64,000 bases of DNA from Trichoplax adhaerens (GCF_000150275.1 NW_002060943.1:6688299-6752298), one strand, 5' to 3'; shown: positions 1-12,946, counted from the stretch's first letter. A program made the numbers and translations. The notes: generated from the sequence alone by a model not told the origin.

Positions 1-3000
1 ATAAGATAAGATTACTACTAGATATTTACAATAATGTAAAAATATACGTACGTTCCAGAGTGTTGATCTATTTTACTATGCGTATTTCGCCGTATTTTAA
101 GCCTGTGTGCAAGCTTTAACATGTCATCACAGTCACAAGATCGTTGGCTCTTGAATATGTTTTATAATGAGCAAAATTATTTGTTATAAAGTCAGTTAAT
201 ATGATATAAACGTGTATCTATTTTGTTCTTGAACGATATTGTTCGTTAATAATTTACTTATTGTAATTCGAAGTGTTACAGTAAAATATTCCTACTCATA
301 AATTAAGAATTTGGGCTTTAAAGGGAAATTGCCGTTTTGATTTATAATTATCGCCATTAACCGTAATGTGCAATCTGCTATCGATCATGACGAGATAATA
401 TGTCAACCTATGCAAGTATATCTTTACAGCTATAATAACATCTGATAAAGTGCCTTCTCAAAAATAAAACCAGAATTACAGTTTCTTGTAAACTTTACTT
501 TATTACACAAGTTATGGCTCACCAAACTACTACCAAGGGCTGTCTCTAGACTGTCTATCTTTGGACCACTATACAATCTTTCAATCTCATATACCATTTA
601 TCTGTTTTCTTATAATCTAACAATCTTAGTCTTAGATATATTTGGGGCCGTACTACATAGTGAAGACAAAATAGAGGCGGGTACGTCTAAGGAAGTAAAT
701 CAGGTATCTCCGCCGCACAAATCGCATAATTTTGTACCTGTTATAAGCTTATAAAACCGCATGAGGTCCAGATCAGTGCATTTCGGTGCAAAGGTTAAGC
801 TATGTAGGGAGTCAACAATCAATAAACTCTTCAGACTCAACAAATCTTATGATGAATTATGTTTAATGTTAAGAGTTGTGCTAGTTACGAGAAATATTGG
901 ATACCTTTATTATTATTACTAATTCATTCATTACTAACTCAATTATAATACGTATAAGAAGCATATAACTAATTCGAGTCAAGCTAAGATTCGCTTAGAG
1001 ATCAGTTATTGAAAAGTCCCTATACTAGATGTAAGAAATCAGTAAGAAACTCGTAAGCAAACAGCGGAACCGATTAATCGTTTTAAATAAAATCTTTATT
1101 CGCTTCCCATCTTCATAATAATATTGCACTTATTTTTCTATTACAAATAGTACTCTGAATCAATTTACTACGTTCATAAAACCTCATAAGTTGTAATATT
1201 GAGCCATCATAGTGTTATGACGTCCTGCACGCACCTATGCTCTGATTAGCCTTATAACATAGTAAATGATAACTGCTTATTTTATGCCAGCTATCTACTG
1301 GCATGAAATTGTCAACTAGACATGGATAGACAGTATTTATCTAAGGATTCATGAGCCATCAGAAGCACACATTGCCTTATGTTTAATCTTAAATTAATAA
1401 TACTGTACACGTCTTTCATGGGTTATCGATTCTATTTTTTAACTTCATTGCAAATTGTAAATACTACAGGTTCGATATTGGCACTTTGCTAACATACACA
1501 ATAGCTGAAGTTACCATTTTCTCCATAGTCCAGCACTATTTATAAAATGCAAGATAAAACGCTGAGGCCAATTAATTTAGGATTATATAACGACACTTGC
1601 TAAATTAACAAAATTTTCCAGGAATTTTGGAGTAGCTAAATAAATTCATAAATTGAACCTTATAAGAGAACTTGTTATCTTTAGCTTTGATACTTGGATT
1701 TATCGTAATTTACGAGTATACAATCGAAGACGTTACTCGTTTCATCAGTGTTTAGTAGAGGATTCATTAATTGGCGAAATGTGTGTAGATCACACCCAAT
1801 AAAATTATATTTAGTACTTCAGTATTTTGAATTCTCATTGTATTGCCGTAATGTATTGTAGCCTAAGGCATGTTTGGTAGCGTATTGATGCGAAGACTTT
1901 CGTCGACGATAATATATACGTAGCAATCCGGTCTTGATACCATAAAGAAGTGCTTGATTAAGAGTGAGGTTAAGATGATTTCTTGATAAAATAGTAACGC
2001 ATTTAAAGTAATATCATATATTGCTGAATGATCACTATTTCAGAAATTATAACTACTAGCCGTAGTTTCACCATCCAGCAATTTAGTATTTGCCGGATTT
2101 GTTAGATTCACTACCTTTGAAAGGTTAATTTTTTTGCGGCATGACAAGAAAAAGAATTGTTGGCATTTTGATGAACATGTTTAGATACTTGTACTTTTAA
2201 CGGTGCTTCCCGACGAATTATATTTCAATAGAGCATAAGAAAAAAATATTAACTGACTTGATTTAGTATGCGCTATAATGTTTTCATACTACATTTCAGA
2301 ATACCTACTGTTTGCGGATCCAGTTGGTATTAACCAATTTATTTATAATAAAGTGTATTGCTAGCTAAACCTAGAGAAGGGAGTGGACCCTCTTCAACTA
2401 AAAAAATATTGTATTTTTTCAGCCTTTATAAATTTAATACAAACCACACTGACATGCGATAGTGATTAGATTTAAACCTCATTAAAACATAATTTGATAC
2501 ACAACAGGGTCCGTGCTCTAAATAAATCTTCAATAGAGAATTTTATTGAAGAAATATTAAATGGAATAATCTTATCGACCATTTATCACATAAAAGGTAT
2601 AGCTTGACTAGTGAATCGTTAGCAATGATAACCAGAAAGCTAAAATCTTATCTTAACATAGCAATAATGATGGTATTGAAACAGCCGTTCATCTACAAGT
2701 AAAGGCAGCCTAGCTTGAAGCTGGCAATAAGTATTTCGAAAAATGGCAAAAGAAAAATATTATGTTGAAAGTATTAATTACTTTAATCACACTATTTTAA
2801 CTAGTTAAAAAGAATAGCATGTGTAAGTATGAACTATAGATATAAAATTGTATAAGCTAAATCCATTGCTATGCTAGGAAATGCTCTAATTACGACATCG
2901 CTTCCAAACGAGCATTTTTTAGGGTTGGCCAAGGAAATTAGCGATATCTACGCGATCACAAGACGTTATTATTATAAGTTATAATAATAACAGGTATTTC

Positions 3001-6000
3001 CTAGTTAAGCCAGTACAAAATAAAACCTATTGCAGGTAGGTTGGACTGCATAGTAGCCGGAATAAATAACAGTAACCCGGTAGTTGAAATTAACATACGC
3101 CTTAAGTTAGCTGAAACTTTAAGCACGATGCAAGCTTACTAGCTACGAATCTAGGCCTGATAGTTATTATAAATAAACAAATATCTCGGCAATAAATAAA
3201 TAACACCACGTTTTGGCTTCATTACTAGTTAAGGATTACTATAGAGAATTAACATCAGATAATAACTAGGTGGAATATAATCAAGCGATCTTATCACAAG
3301 TTTTCGTATAATAGCCCAATAATTCAAGCATAACACGTATACTTACGTCCAAGATTTTTTAGCAAAACAATTTACTTACTCCATACATACAAACATTCAT
3401 GATGGAAAATAATATGATGGAGTTGATCAATACCAGAGTATTGCGTCATATATCTGTGCGTTAAGATACGAGTAATTATTTACTAATTGGTGCAGGATCT
3501 ACAAAATATTAAGCAAGTGTTAAAAATATCTAATTTGGGTGCATGCGGAATATTTCATTCTTTCATTCTTTCTGTAAGCATAGTGTTATTGAGATAATGA
3601 CTCATATACTGCACGTCTATCACAGTATTGAAAATTTATCCTACAAAATTGTAAATAAATGATATGCTAATCGCAAATGAGGTACTGCAAGGCATACATT
3701 GATTTGGTTTTCGCGTCATTATTTCTCCGCTCTCTGACGAGGAATATTATGCATCATACTATGTATATGTAACATATACCGATAATGATTTCGGATGGCT
3801 GCCACTGCATTGTATACTTTTACACATTGTACAGCGGGAATCATGTTGCTACATTCGTGCCATGTACGACAAGTTACTGATGAGTTATTTAATGTTTGAT
3901 CAATTTGCTAAGCAACAATATTCTATTTCATAAAGTATCAGCAGACTGTGCATCATTTTAGAAATGAGCGTAGTTAATAATTAATTCTATCACTCTTTTA
4001 TTCAGATACAAGTACACCCATCTATATCAAATGTTCCAATACCTTTTACACCATATTACCGCATCTATTTAGAAATACCATCAGTTTGCATTGTATAGCA
4101 AAGGTATAATTATTTTGGCCAGTGACTCAAAATTTTACACCCCTACCACTTGTACTTTTCCTTATAGCCTATATTTTGTCTTTATCTTAAACTTGACCAA
4201 ACTATTCTATATTCTATATCCCTATTTTCTCACTTTGACTTTACCAATCAATATCTCTTAACAACTTTATTCTGGTCGTTAAATCCAACGTACATAAAGT
4301 AACGTTATATCGAATATTGAAGAGTGTAAATGCAGATGGTAAGCCACATATGCGTGCGGCGGCTAGATCAAATTTTCGTTGATACAGCCATACAGCAATT
4401 CTACTAATCGTTTCTAGGTAGTTGGGCCGCAGAATGTTCAATAACGAGCGAAGGAGTCTATAGTTTTGCTGATGATTGAAAAAAAACTATTATGTACAAG
4501 GCGTCCATAGTATGTCTGCATGTACTTCGTTTATTTTATTTTTATTTATTGTTATTACTTTTATTTTGTTTTGGTCAATACTTTTGTTCAATCGATAAAC
4601 ACCTTGACAATCTCTTATGCATGACCTGAATTCTTTTACAGCGATTTTGTTAATGCTATCATCATCGCCGGAAAGAGCGAGTAGATTGTGCCATTTTAAC
4701 TATTAAATCACGCATTCCTCAATCTTTTGGACTAGACGCAGCAATTCTAGTCTCCAATGCAGTCTATGACTTACAGTCAGTCACGGCAGTATCATAGAAA
4801 TGGAAATTGCCATTTTTTAATAGTATACTACGGGTAGCAATTTACATGTTTTCCACTGTATAATTTAGTGTAAAGCAGTAGGCAAGTTAGTTCAATGAGT
4901 TCTGCAGTCCTCACACTGTAGTACGGTGATGGCGAAGAACTAGAGCTATAAGTTTAAAATTAACATGCGTTATATCTTCAGTTATTTTTGTAATCAATAC
5001 ATTCATATATGTACGTGTACATTTATTTAGACATGATGGTATTTTTTTTTTTGCCAGGACGTTAATTATTTGGAGGTTAAAGAAAACCTCTAATCTTCCG
5101 TACAATCTATAGTATACGAGTACAGCCTGTTACTACAGTTGTAAGTCATAACATCGTATTTAATTGAATTAGTTATGATTACACCTAATCATACTTTGCA
5201 TGATCGTTGTAATCGGATGCATTGAATGATATAAGCCGTTGGTGAAGACTTTCAATCCTCTATTTCAAGTACTGTAGTAAGCAATTAGTATTTACTGTCT
5301 GTACAGAACCATTGGTGTTTAACTGTACACGCATTATTATAGCAGTTTTAGATTAAGCTGTGCTAATATACAGTATACGATACGAGTCTAGGAAGACCTG
5401 TAGGTTATCCTCGTGTTGTAAACGTTTCAGAGGTCGCTGGAAGTAGAATAAAAGTTCACTTTTACATTTTGATAGCATGCTACGCTGATATATACTGTAG
5501 TCTATATGATACGAGTATGAGAAGACCTTCAAGGTTATCCTCGTATTGGAAACGTTTCTGAGGTTGCTTAAGCTAGAAAAGCTATCTGTAGTATATTGGA
5601 CAATCGGAGCTACATCCTATTAACTAATCGCCTCGGTACAAGCTCAGAAAGATTACAATTATAATGGAATTATTGTCGTATGTCAAGGTTTTAGTCTCTA
5701 TTTTATGCTGTTAGCAGTTGTTATTTATTGACTGTCAGTGCACAACCATCAAGCAAAAATCAAGCCTCAGCAATGGCCAAGTACTGTACAGTATAGTACA
5801 AGCGCGACTGTATCGACAGCAGGCTAACCCAGACTCCCGTTATACTCTATACGAGAGTCGTATAGCAGTGTACTATGCTGGATATCAAAATTACGGCCTA
5901 TACTGTACTTGGCTTTGCCACTGCAAACTGCTCAATTGATTTTGTTTGGAGTCAACGACAGCAGGTAAGCGATTACTGCAACAAGATATTGAAACTGTCA

Positions 6001-6036
6001 AATGCCTAATGGTCTTGCTCCATCCTTTGGATTGTA
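1..6036. other. Gene-poor AT-rich region, no supported gene
   Basis: About 6 kb upstream of the SERGEF-like gene. Every open frame here is short, lacks a recognisable domain, and has the low-complexity composition expected by chance in AT-rich DNA. I see no tRNA-like or rRNA-like block. The only structure I can point to is a degenerate direct duplication at about 5372-5575 (listed separately) and scattered GTACTGTACAGT-type palindromes near 5780-5800. The segment just before 6037 may hold the promoter or a noncoding first exon: a good GTAAGC donor occurs near 5964, but no supporting motif was found. Confidence 0.5.
5372..5575. repeat. Degenerate direct duplication, about 70 bp units
   Basis: A stretch near 5372-5445 (ATACGATACGAGTC, then GAAGACC, GGTTATCCTCGT and AACGTTTC) recurs at about 5507-5575 (ATATGATACGAGTA, GAAGACC, GGTTATCCTCGT, AACGTTTC). 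The copies differ by scattered substitutions and lie about 130 bases apart, so this is an old local duplication rather than a coding unit. Confidence 0.6.
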
Positions 6037-9000
6037 ATGATGGAAGTTTACTCATGGGTATGATAATAATTATATGAATTGGGTAGAGTGGAATGTAAGC
6101 TTATTTTCTGTGAATGTAATGTTGACGATGCAGCCTAGTAAGATGTACAGTGTTCATCATCTATTGCGGATTACTTTTAGTAAATGCTATCATTTGCCAA
6201 CAGGGTGCTAACAGCTATGGTCAACTAGGCCTTGGCCATACCGATGATAAAATAACTCCTCAAAAAATGCCCAATCTAAATTTTAAGCCCAAGTGGATTG
6301 GTGGAGGAGGTGGACATAGTGTTTTCTTAGACGGTAAATTGGACATTAAAATAATACTTGATACAATTATGGTAGTATAAACTGATGTAGGCCTGGGCTG
6401 TCTTATAACCTTGCCAGTTGACTTAATTACAGTATCAACTCTACTCATGTCCCCAGACAAGGATTGTTGTATCCTTCTCGACCAAAGACGTCCATATTGT
6501 GCCTTTTAAAATGATACTAACCCTACTCCTTCATAAATCCGACATCCTAGTGATAATTATTGATCGGTAGAGAGGTAGACTTGATCCAATTCTTGTTAAT
6601 GTCAATACATGCACAGTAGCGACTCTACTCATGTCCCCAGACAATGATTGTTTTATCCTTCTCGACCAAAGATGTCCATATTGTGTCATTAAAATGATAC
6701 TAATCCTACTCCTTCATGAATCCAACGTCCTAGTGACAATTATTGATCGGTAGAGGTAGACTTGATCCAATTCTTGTTAGTATCAATGGATATACTGCCT
6801 TTACAAATGGTTTGGCGATATTTGGTGTAGGTAAAGTAGTACTTCCAGTATAAGAGTTTAAAGTATCCAATGTACAGCTCTCCAAGATGTGAATACTGTG
6901 ATTCCACTTTTAGACTCATTTTTGTTTCTGCGAGCATGTGTAAGTTAGTGGTTACTAGATGACAGTTAGAGTAGTACTACGCACGTACTCAAAGTAAATG
7001 ATTTATTTCTAATCAAGTGTATGTTGCAGAAACTGGCGAATTATATGCTTGTGGATGGAATAACAATGGTCAGTTAGGACTTGAACATCAGGATAACGTA
7101 ACTCGATTACAAAAATTGTCTTTACCGATTCGAATGCAGAAGGTTGCGTGTGGATGGAATCATACAATTGCTTTATCTGGTAATCGCAACAGCATCGTTT
7201 TTATTGCACTATTGGAAACATAAATTGTATTGGATGATATAGATATTTCTATTTGTGCTACAGCCAAATTTACAGCTAGTAATATTAAAATTTATACCAT
7301 CATATAAGTCATGTTGGTTGCCATAATGGCTGTGTACCCTGGTTATAGTAGTCTATGCTTATTTGCACAGTCTATATCGAGCATTCATTGCTACCGAAAC
7401 AACAAGATATTCTTGTATGCTCGCCTTATAAATTCATAGTATGTTTGCTGCCATAGAGTTTTTATCAAATATTTTAACCACATAGACTGTAGCACTATTA
7501 AATTAATTAAAGCTATCTTTCGTGTCGTAATTTAGTTAGTAATCTTGAATCTAACGACGATATTACAGTATTATCTTATTGATACTATACGCGCATAGTG
7601 GAAGGAAAATTATATTCATGGGGTTCCAATGCTTTTGGGCAGCTTGGTCACAGCCCTTGCAGCCGAGGCAGTATCATCAACACTCCAACACTTATCGAGG
7701 TAGTATTATGAATCTACTTTATAGTCTGGTAACATGACAAGCATTCTTTACACCTTGATTAAGTTGTTAAGTATACATACAACTGAAAACATAATTAATA
7801 ATTCTAGTAGTTTATTCTGTTAGTATTTATGAAATCTTCGTATCCACCGCAGGATATTAGCGATAGAGAATTTATTGATACGTGTGCAGGCCTAAGGCAT
7901 ACTCATGCAGTTGAAGGTTAGACAAAAATCTATTTATTATAATTTTATAATTATTACTTAAAAGCTTGATGAATTTATGACACTTATGTACACTGATAAA
8001 CGACATTGACATACAGCTTGTGGTCAAACATGGTCATGGGGAGCTTGTAAAAAAGGGCAGTTAGGAATCGGAGAACGAATGGATATTGTAGAGAAGCCGG
8101 TGTTGAGTGAGTTACAACTACTAACAGACTATATCGATATGCGATTAAGCCAACTTTTTATATACAACATCGCCATTAAAATACAAGTATTACTCACGGC
8201 AGTAAAGTAGTAAAATTCAGTCCAACGATATTGATAGTAAGATGGTCTTTGTATTAATACCTCAAATTTTTTCCGACGGTAAATAGTTTCAACGCTTCGT
8301 GGCATCAGAGTTAAGAAAGTAGTCGCAGGTTCCTATCATTCCGCATGCTTAACAGGTTAGTTTTTTTCCCGGAAAGATAGTGTATCGTCGAAAACATATT
8401 AACTTTTCTTGACTATTGTTGTTTCTGTAACTAAACTGAACAAGAATGTGGAGAGGTCTTCTGTTGGGGAAGCAATCGATACGGTCAATGTACTTTAGCC
8501 GATAAAACAGAGTCTCTAATCCCTGTTAAGATTAGCTCTGAAAGTTGCGTCAATAAATGCTTTATAGATATTCATAGTGGTTGGAGTCATGTTGTCGCCG
8601 TTGTTGGTAAGTGGCTAAAATGTAACACATATTGATAGCAATCTCCATGATAGTTCAGTTCGAAAGGTAATGAATTTTTTAAAATGTTACAGAAGGAGGT
8701 ATTGTCTACAGTTGGGGTCGATGCGACTACGGCCAATTAGGATATACTGAATTATCGGACGGTGACTCAAAACGATACCAACAAGAACCTGCTTGTGTTC
8801 CGAATTTACATGATTTAAGACAAATTGCATGTGGCTCTGAACATAACATCGTTATATCAGGTTTATAACTCGCAAAACAAAAATCATTATTTTCTTAAAG
8901 AAACATAAAAAAAGTTTATTTGAATTGCTAAAAAAATTTTCTAGACAAAGGCAAGTTGTTATCTTGGGGCTGGAATGAACACGGCATGTGTGGATCTGGA

Positions 9001-9117
9001 GGCGAGATAAATGTAAATAAACCAGCTTCGGTGGTAGGCGTGACAGACTACAACTATACTGCAATTTTAATAGGATGTGGCGCTGGACATACTTTTGCAG
9101 TGATAAATTGTTCATAG
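6037..9117 (+). CDS. SERGEF: RCC1 beta-propeller protein, SERGEF/DelGEF-like (10 exons)
   Basis: Hand-built model: 6037-6057, 6204-6333, 7030-7179, 7599-7699, 7853-7916, 8017-8106, 8287-8355, 8445-8606, 8693-8860, 8945-9117. Phases agree throughout and give 375 residues. Seven RCC1 blades are visible, each with a W-G or C-G then G-Q-L-G type core: WGANSYGQLGLG, CGWNNNGQLGLE, WGSNAFGQLGH, WGACKKGQLGIG, WGSNRYGQC, WGRCDYGQLGY, WGWNEHGMCG. The GANSYGQLGLGH start and the WGWNEHGMCG end match vertebrate SERGEF (DelGEF), a proposed regulator of secretion that binds the exocyst. The vertebrate carboxy-terminal tail is missing, as the frame stops right after the last blade. The start is ATG 6037 (or the adjacent 6040) because an in-frame TAA lies at 6007 and the short exon supplies the Trp of blade one. 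A possible AATAAA lies at 9382. RCC1-family membership is near certain; SERGEF orthology is strong. Confidence 0.9.
6438..6789. repeat. Tandem direct repeat inside SERGEF intron 2
   Basis: Two copies of about 165-170 bp start at 6438 and 6622, a 184-base offset. Both begin ACTCTACTCATGTCCCC and end with a GATCGGTAGAG, GGTAGACTTGATCCAATTCTTGTTA stretch. They are roughly 90 percent alike by eye and lie wholly in the intron between exons 2 and 3. Confidence 0.85.
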
Positions 9118-9501
9118 CTAATCGCTGCATGTCATTATTCTACAAGAAGAACTACATAGATACAACTACATAGCTGCACTCTTTTAATTACAATAATATT
9201 TATACATACTACAGTGGTATCATACATATATGTATATATATACAGTATATTTCTCACTATATATACATAAATATACGTATAGTCGGATTAATTCAAATTT
9301 TTGATATTCAGGACGTAAATTTCTCTATTAATTTAAACGCATAGAGTACCATTGGGTATTATATTCGAAAACGACATGTATAATAAAATTCAAAGATGTC
9401 ATATCATGGACTCCTAATGGTAGCGTCGTAAAGTATCTCTGAACGCAATATCAATAGCAATTATAGTATAAATGCCATCGTGATATTCCATTAGATTGCC
9501 C
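9118..9501. other. Convergent intergenic spacer
   Basis: The 384-base spacer separates the 3' ends of two convergent genes. It contains an AT-rich stretch with TATATA runs (about 9225-9285) and, for the plus-strand gene, an AATAAA at 9382-9387. No open frame or structured RNA is apparent. Confidence 0.5.
9382..9387 (+). terminator. Possible polyadenylation signal for the SERGEF-like gene
   Basis: AATAAA lies 265 bases after the stop codon of the RCC1 gene. It is the first canonical hexamer I noticed on that strand, but the region is AT-rich, so chance occurrence is possible. Confidence 0.35.
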
Positions 9502-12414
9502 TTAGATTTTACGCTTCACTCTATCTTCTACTGCTTCCGAAATCGATTTAAAGTTTTCTTTCTGAAGAATTTCTATTAAATTTTGTAGGTTAGCTTTACT
9601 ACCGTCTCTTAACTTCCAAGTTTCGAGCACAGCACGAGCTCGAGAATTAGTATCGTCATAATCCTTTTCGATTCGTTTGATATCTTCATACCGCAGCCCA
9701 AATGCGTCAGCTAACGCTTTCCAATCCGTACTGATTAAATCAGCCACTAAAGGAAATACTGCTGATACTCCTGCAAAGTATAGTGTTTATTATATGGTTA
9801 CTTACACTATGCATTACTGGCATGGAGTGTCAGCAATTTATTTGCAGAATAAATATTTTAGTAATAGTAACGCCCTACCAGAAACGGTTCGGATACTTTC
9901 TCGTCTAAAGACGGTATAGCCTTCTGTTGGATTCTACAAATTTCGCGATTACAGGTTAATGGCATAAATTATAAACATATGTAATAGATATCTTAGCGAA
10001 AGTTGTCCCTATACTGTAATAGTCAACATATCGATTATAGCAAACATTTAGCATATTACTTTTCCTGCCAGAAATATTAGCAGCCGTATTTACTGAAAAA
10101 TTGAAGATACTTGACAATTATACTTAATACGTACCATAAGTAAAATAAAGTGGCCTTCACGGTCCGCTGGACTTTGCACTTCAGACTGAGGTGATTCGCT
10201 CTTATCTGGTATCTTAGTAATTGAAACCCTTCCAAATGGACCAGATCTACTACTGTCATCAATAAATTTACATAAAAATTCTACTTTTGTATTTCTTCCA
10301 CGAAAATTAATAGTTTTTTCCAAACTATTATCAGCCCATGCATAATCCCCAGCCTCAAATTTACCAGTAATTTTAATTTTATATTGGCCTACGTTTAATA
10401 ATAGTTCCTCGGATTGGCCAACAACAGAACTAAAACGTTCATATATTTGCATTTCTTCACCTTTAGGTGCAATGGTGACAATCAGAGCAAAGTTTCCTTC
10501 TTCATCTTCCGTATCGCCGATAAATGCATTACATTTAACATAAGTCATTTTACGTTCGTAATGGTTAGCAGGACCTAACTGAAATGCTGTCAGCATCGAA
10601 TTTGTGACGAAATCATACAAAACCGTAATTAAGGAGAAGTGTTCAATTGAAAACGTTACATATAGCAAGCCGTCATCATCAGAGGAGATTTTATGAGTTA
10701 TATGTAGTCTTTCCCAACAAGGCTCTTCATCCTCTGATGTACGACTAGTCCAAATAGATAGAGGAAATTTTTGGATAATCTCATTATCGTAACCACATCT
10801 GCTTGCAATATCTTCAAAATCAGGTAACGGAAGAGTCAACTCTACAGCATCAGTTTCTGAAGGTGCAAAACAGTAACCATTTGGTGTGAGAATAACGATT
10901 GGAGATGCTTGAGCTGGTAGATGAGGCTCTGTTACTTCAATGGCATAAGGCTGATCAATATATACGACTTTACACGCAACCTTGACGTTATCCGTTAATA
11001 CGCATGATGGGACTCGTAATTGGACACCTGGTGCACTAGGTACTCCTATTATACCACCACTTTCAGCCAACATCTCTTGACAAACCATTGGATTAGGAAT
11101 AATTGAAGCTTCTAGTATGTTTTAATAAGAAGCACCAACACATCAACTAGCAATAAGTAAGAAGGGAAATAGCTATAAGGACTTACCAAAAGGGTCACTA
11201 ATTTCAATTATGGGATCAGGGGTTGAGCTAAATAATCGATCAATTAAACGAGCTATGAATTTAAAATAAAGAGATTCATTTTAATTCTTTAAGTAACGAA
11301 ATCCTTGTAATTTCTTGAGTCAAATTTAGTTTTGTAGTAAGTTTGTAATTTAGTTACAGTATAAAAATGACGTATTATAGATATATTGAATGGGTGATTA
11401 GCAGAGACAGTTTTAAGTGTTTGAAATAGTTATAATTGTTTAACATAGATTATATAAACTAACAATGAAAGAGGTCTGTTATTCTTGATTCCGATAGACC
11501 ATCTGGGGATTCATGTGAGGGTACAGCACGTTTAGTATTTTGGTTCTCTTTTGCCTATAGCCAAAAATCAGTATAGATGATATATATCAGAGTGTAATCA
11601 GCAAAAAATCGCAAACCATTAAATGACAAGGTTGTTGCAACAACGTTTATTGTAGCGCATTAGAATTTAGATTGATTTGGCTGCTGTCTTGTAATACAGT
11701 ATAAATGCATCCCTTTGGGTACAAAAGGAAGCGAACGCAATTGATATAATTAATTACCGGATCAAATTCTTCTAGCATAATTTTCAATTGATCTCCAATT
11801 TGTTGGGCATTCTTTTCATAAACATTAAAGGGATTTGTAAGAGTCCTATGAAGTACTATAGTCAAGAGATGCTCCATTTTATAATTTCCTAACATCAAGA
11901 TATTAACTCCTTCCAGAAAACGTTTCAAATCCTTAACGTATGTGACAGCCCAACGAGTTAAAATCCCATTCCATCCATAACTATGTAATGAATTACTATC
12001 ATTATGGTTCTCTACTTCTCCGTAATGAATCGCAAAATTAAACAAGTCCTGGACTATTAATTTAATATCTAAAAATGATATTAAGGAAACAACTGATAAG
12101 TATACCTCCATAATGTTATTTTACTTCTAATCGATTTAGTAATCATTGCACTGTGTATATCATAAATTATAAATGTTTACGAGCTAGGCAAAGCGGCAGA
12201 GTAAACCCTTTAGTACTCAAACTTCGCACTAACCTATATATGAACCTGTCGTATTATCTAGTGTTTCCCGTAATCGACTGGCTATCGCAGAAATGTCTAA
12301 ATATTAAATATAAGGAATGATATGCGTTACCAATCACTCTTTTAAGCATTCTATACATACAACTTACATTGTTCACCTACCGTTATTATATTCAGCTGCA
12401 TTATTATCACTCAT
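9502..12414 (-). CDS. ZU5-UPA-death domain protein (8-exon model)
   Basis: Model (complement): 12414-12381, 12281-12246, 12068-11698, 11554-11464, 11252-11187, 11111-10131, 9923-9879, 9770-9502; phases agree and give 630 residues. Residues 24-147 form an unassigned, probably helical domain. Residues 148-199 look like a linker. A ZU5 domain starts near residue 217 (GGIIGVPSAPGVQLRVP) and ends near VTFSIEHFSLITV. A UPA-like segment follows (HYERKMTYVKCNAF, then about 110 residues). Residues 550-630 are a death domain (DWKALADAFGLRYEDIKRIE ... ARAVLETWKLRDG). ZU5-UPA-DD modules occur in UNC5 receptors, PIDD and ankyrins. No transmembrane segment is seen, so a cytoplasmic PIDD/UNC5CL-like adaptor fits better than a receptor. 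The ZU5, UPA and DD exons are firm. The weakest joints are the GTATTA donors ending exons 3 and 6. Confidence 0.75.
11646..11651 (-). terminator. AATAAA overlapping an in-frame stop after exon 3
   Basis: On the minus strand the exon 3 frame, if not spliced, runs to a TAA at 11649-11647 embedded in CAATAAAC. The polyadenylation hexamer therefore overlaps the stop codon. Use of this site would give a short product containing only the amino-terminal domain, without ZU5, UPA or death domain. It may instead mean that exons 1-3 are a separate gene. Confidence 0.4.
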
Positions 12415-12946
12415 GGCTAATTCATTGCCGAAAAAAAAATAACGATACGAAGTACAAATAATGCATAATTAATACAACAAACATCACTATACATTATCCT
12501 TATAAAGCTACACTATGTACCTTACTATGATTATATGCAAGGAGTCTCACTCTCCGTAAAGTAATTGTAGAAAAGTTAGGTTACATCTAATAATTATAAA
12601 TATATTTAACATTCCAAAAATTAGGCCATTCGATGATGTAGGCCTATGAGAAACATAAGCTGCATATTTTGATTTCCTATCATTGGTTACATTATCGCGC
12701 GATTTGCTATCTAATCAAATTGAGATCTATAATTTATAATCAAATAAGTGTGTGCTACCATAACTTGCCAAGACAAGATTTTATGCTATAATTGTATTTA
12801 AATGGAGCTTTTACTTAATGTAGAATACTATAGATAAATTTAGACCCCCAATTAGAACAAAAGACAGATACTAAACTCTGTACAGTAGCAGTAGTATATT
12901 CAATCATAATCACATAAAATTGGCAGTCTAATTTTATTTTTTTATA
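12415..12946. other. Intergenic segment upstream of the death-domain gene
   Basis: This 532-base stretch lies between the start of the ZU5-UPA-DD model and the stop of the small minus-strand gene. It is AT-rich, has no open frame of note, and presumably contains the promoter of the death-domain gene. The polyadenylation signal of the upstream small gene falls at its right end. Confidence 0.45.
12933..12938 (-). terminator. Polyadenylation signal of the small minus-strand gene
   Basis: TTTATT on the plus strand reads AATAAA on the minus strand, nine bases beyond the TAA at 12949-12947. Its position supports that exon being a true 3' terminal exon. Confidence 0.5.

Noticed and set aside
4241-4441. 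Minus-strand 66-residue frame
   Set aside because: It has a fairly protein-like look but no recognised domain, no splice partner and no supporting signal. Chance seems likelier.
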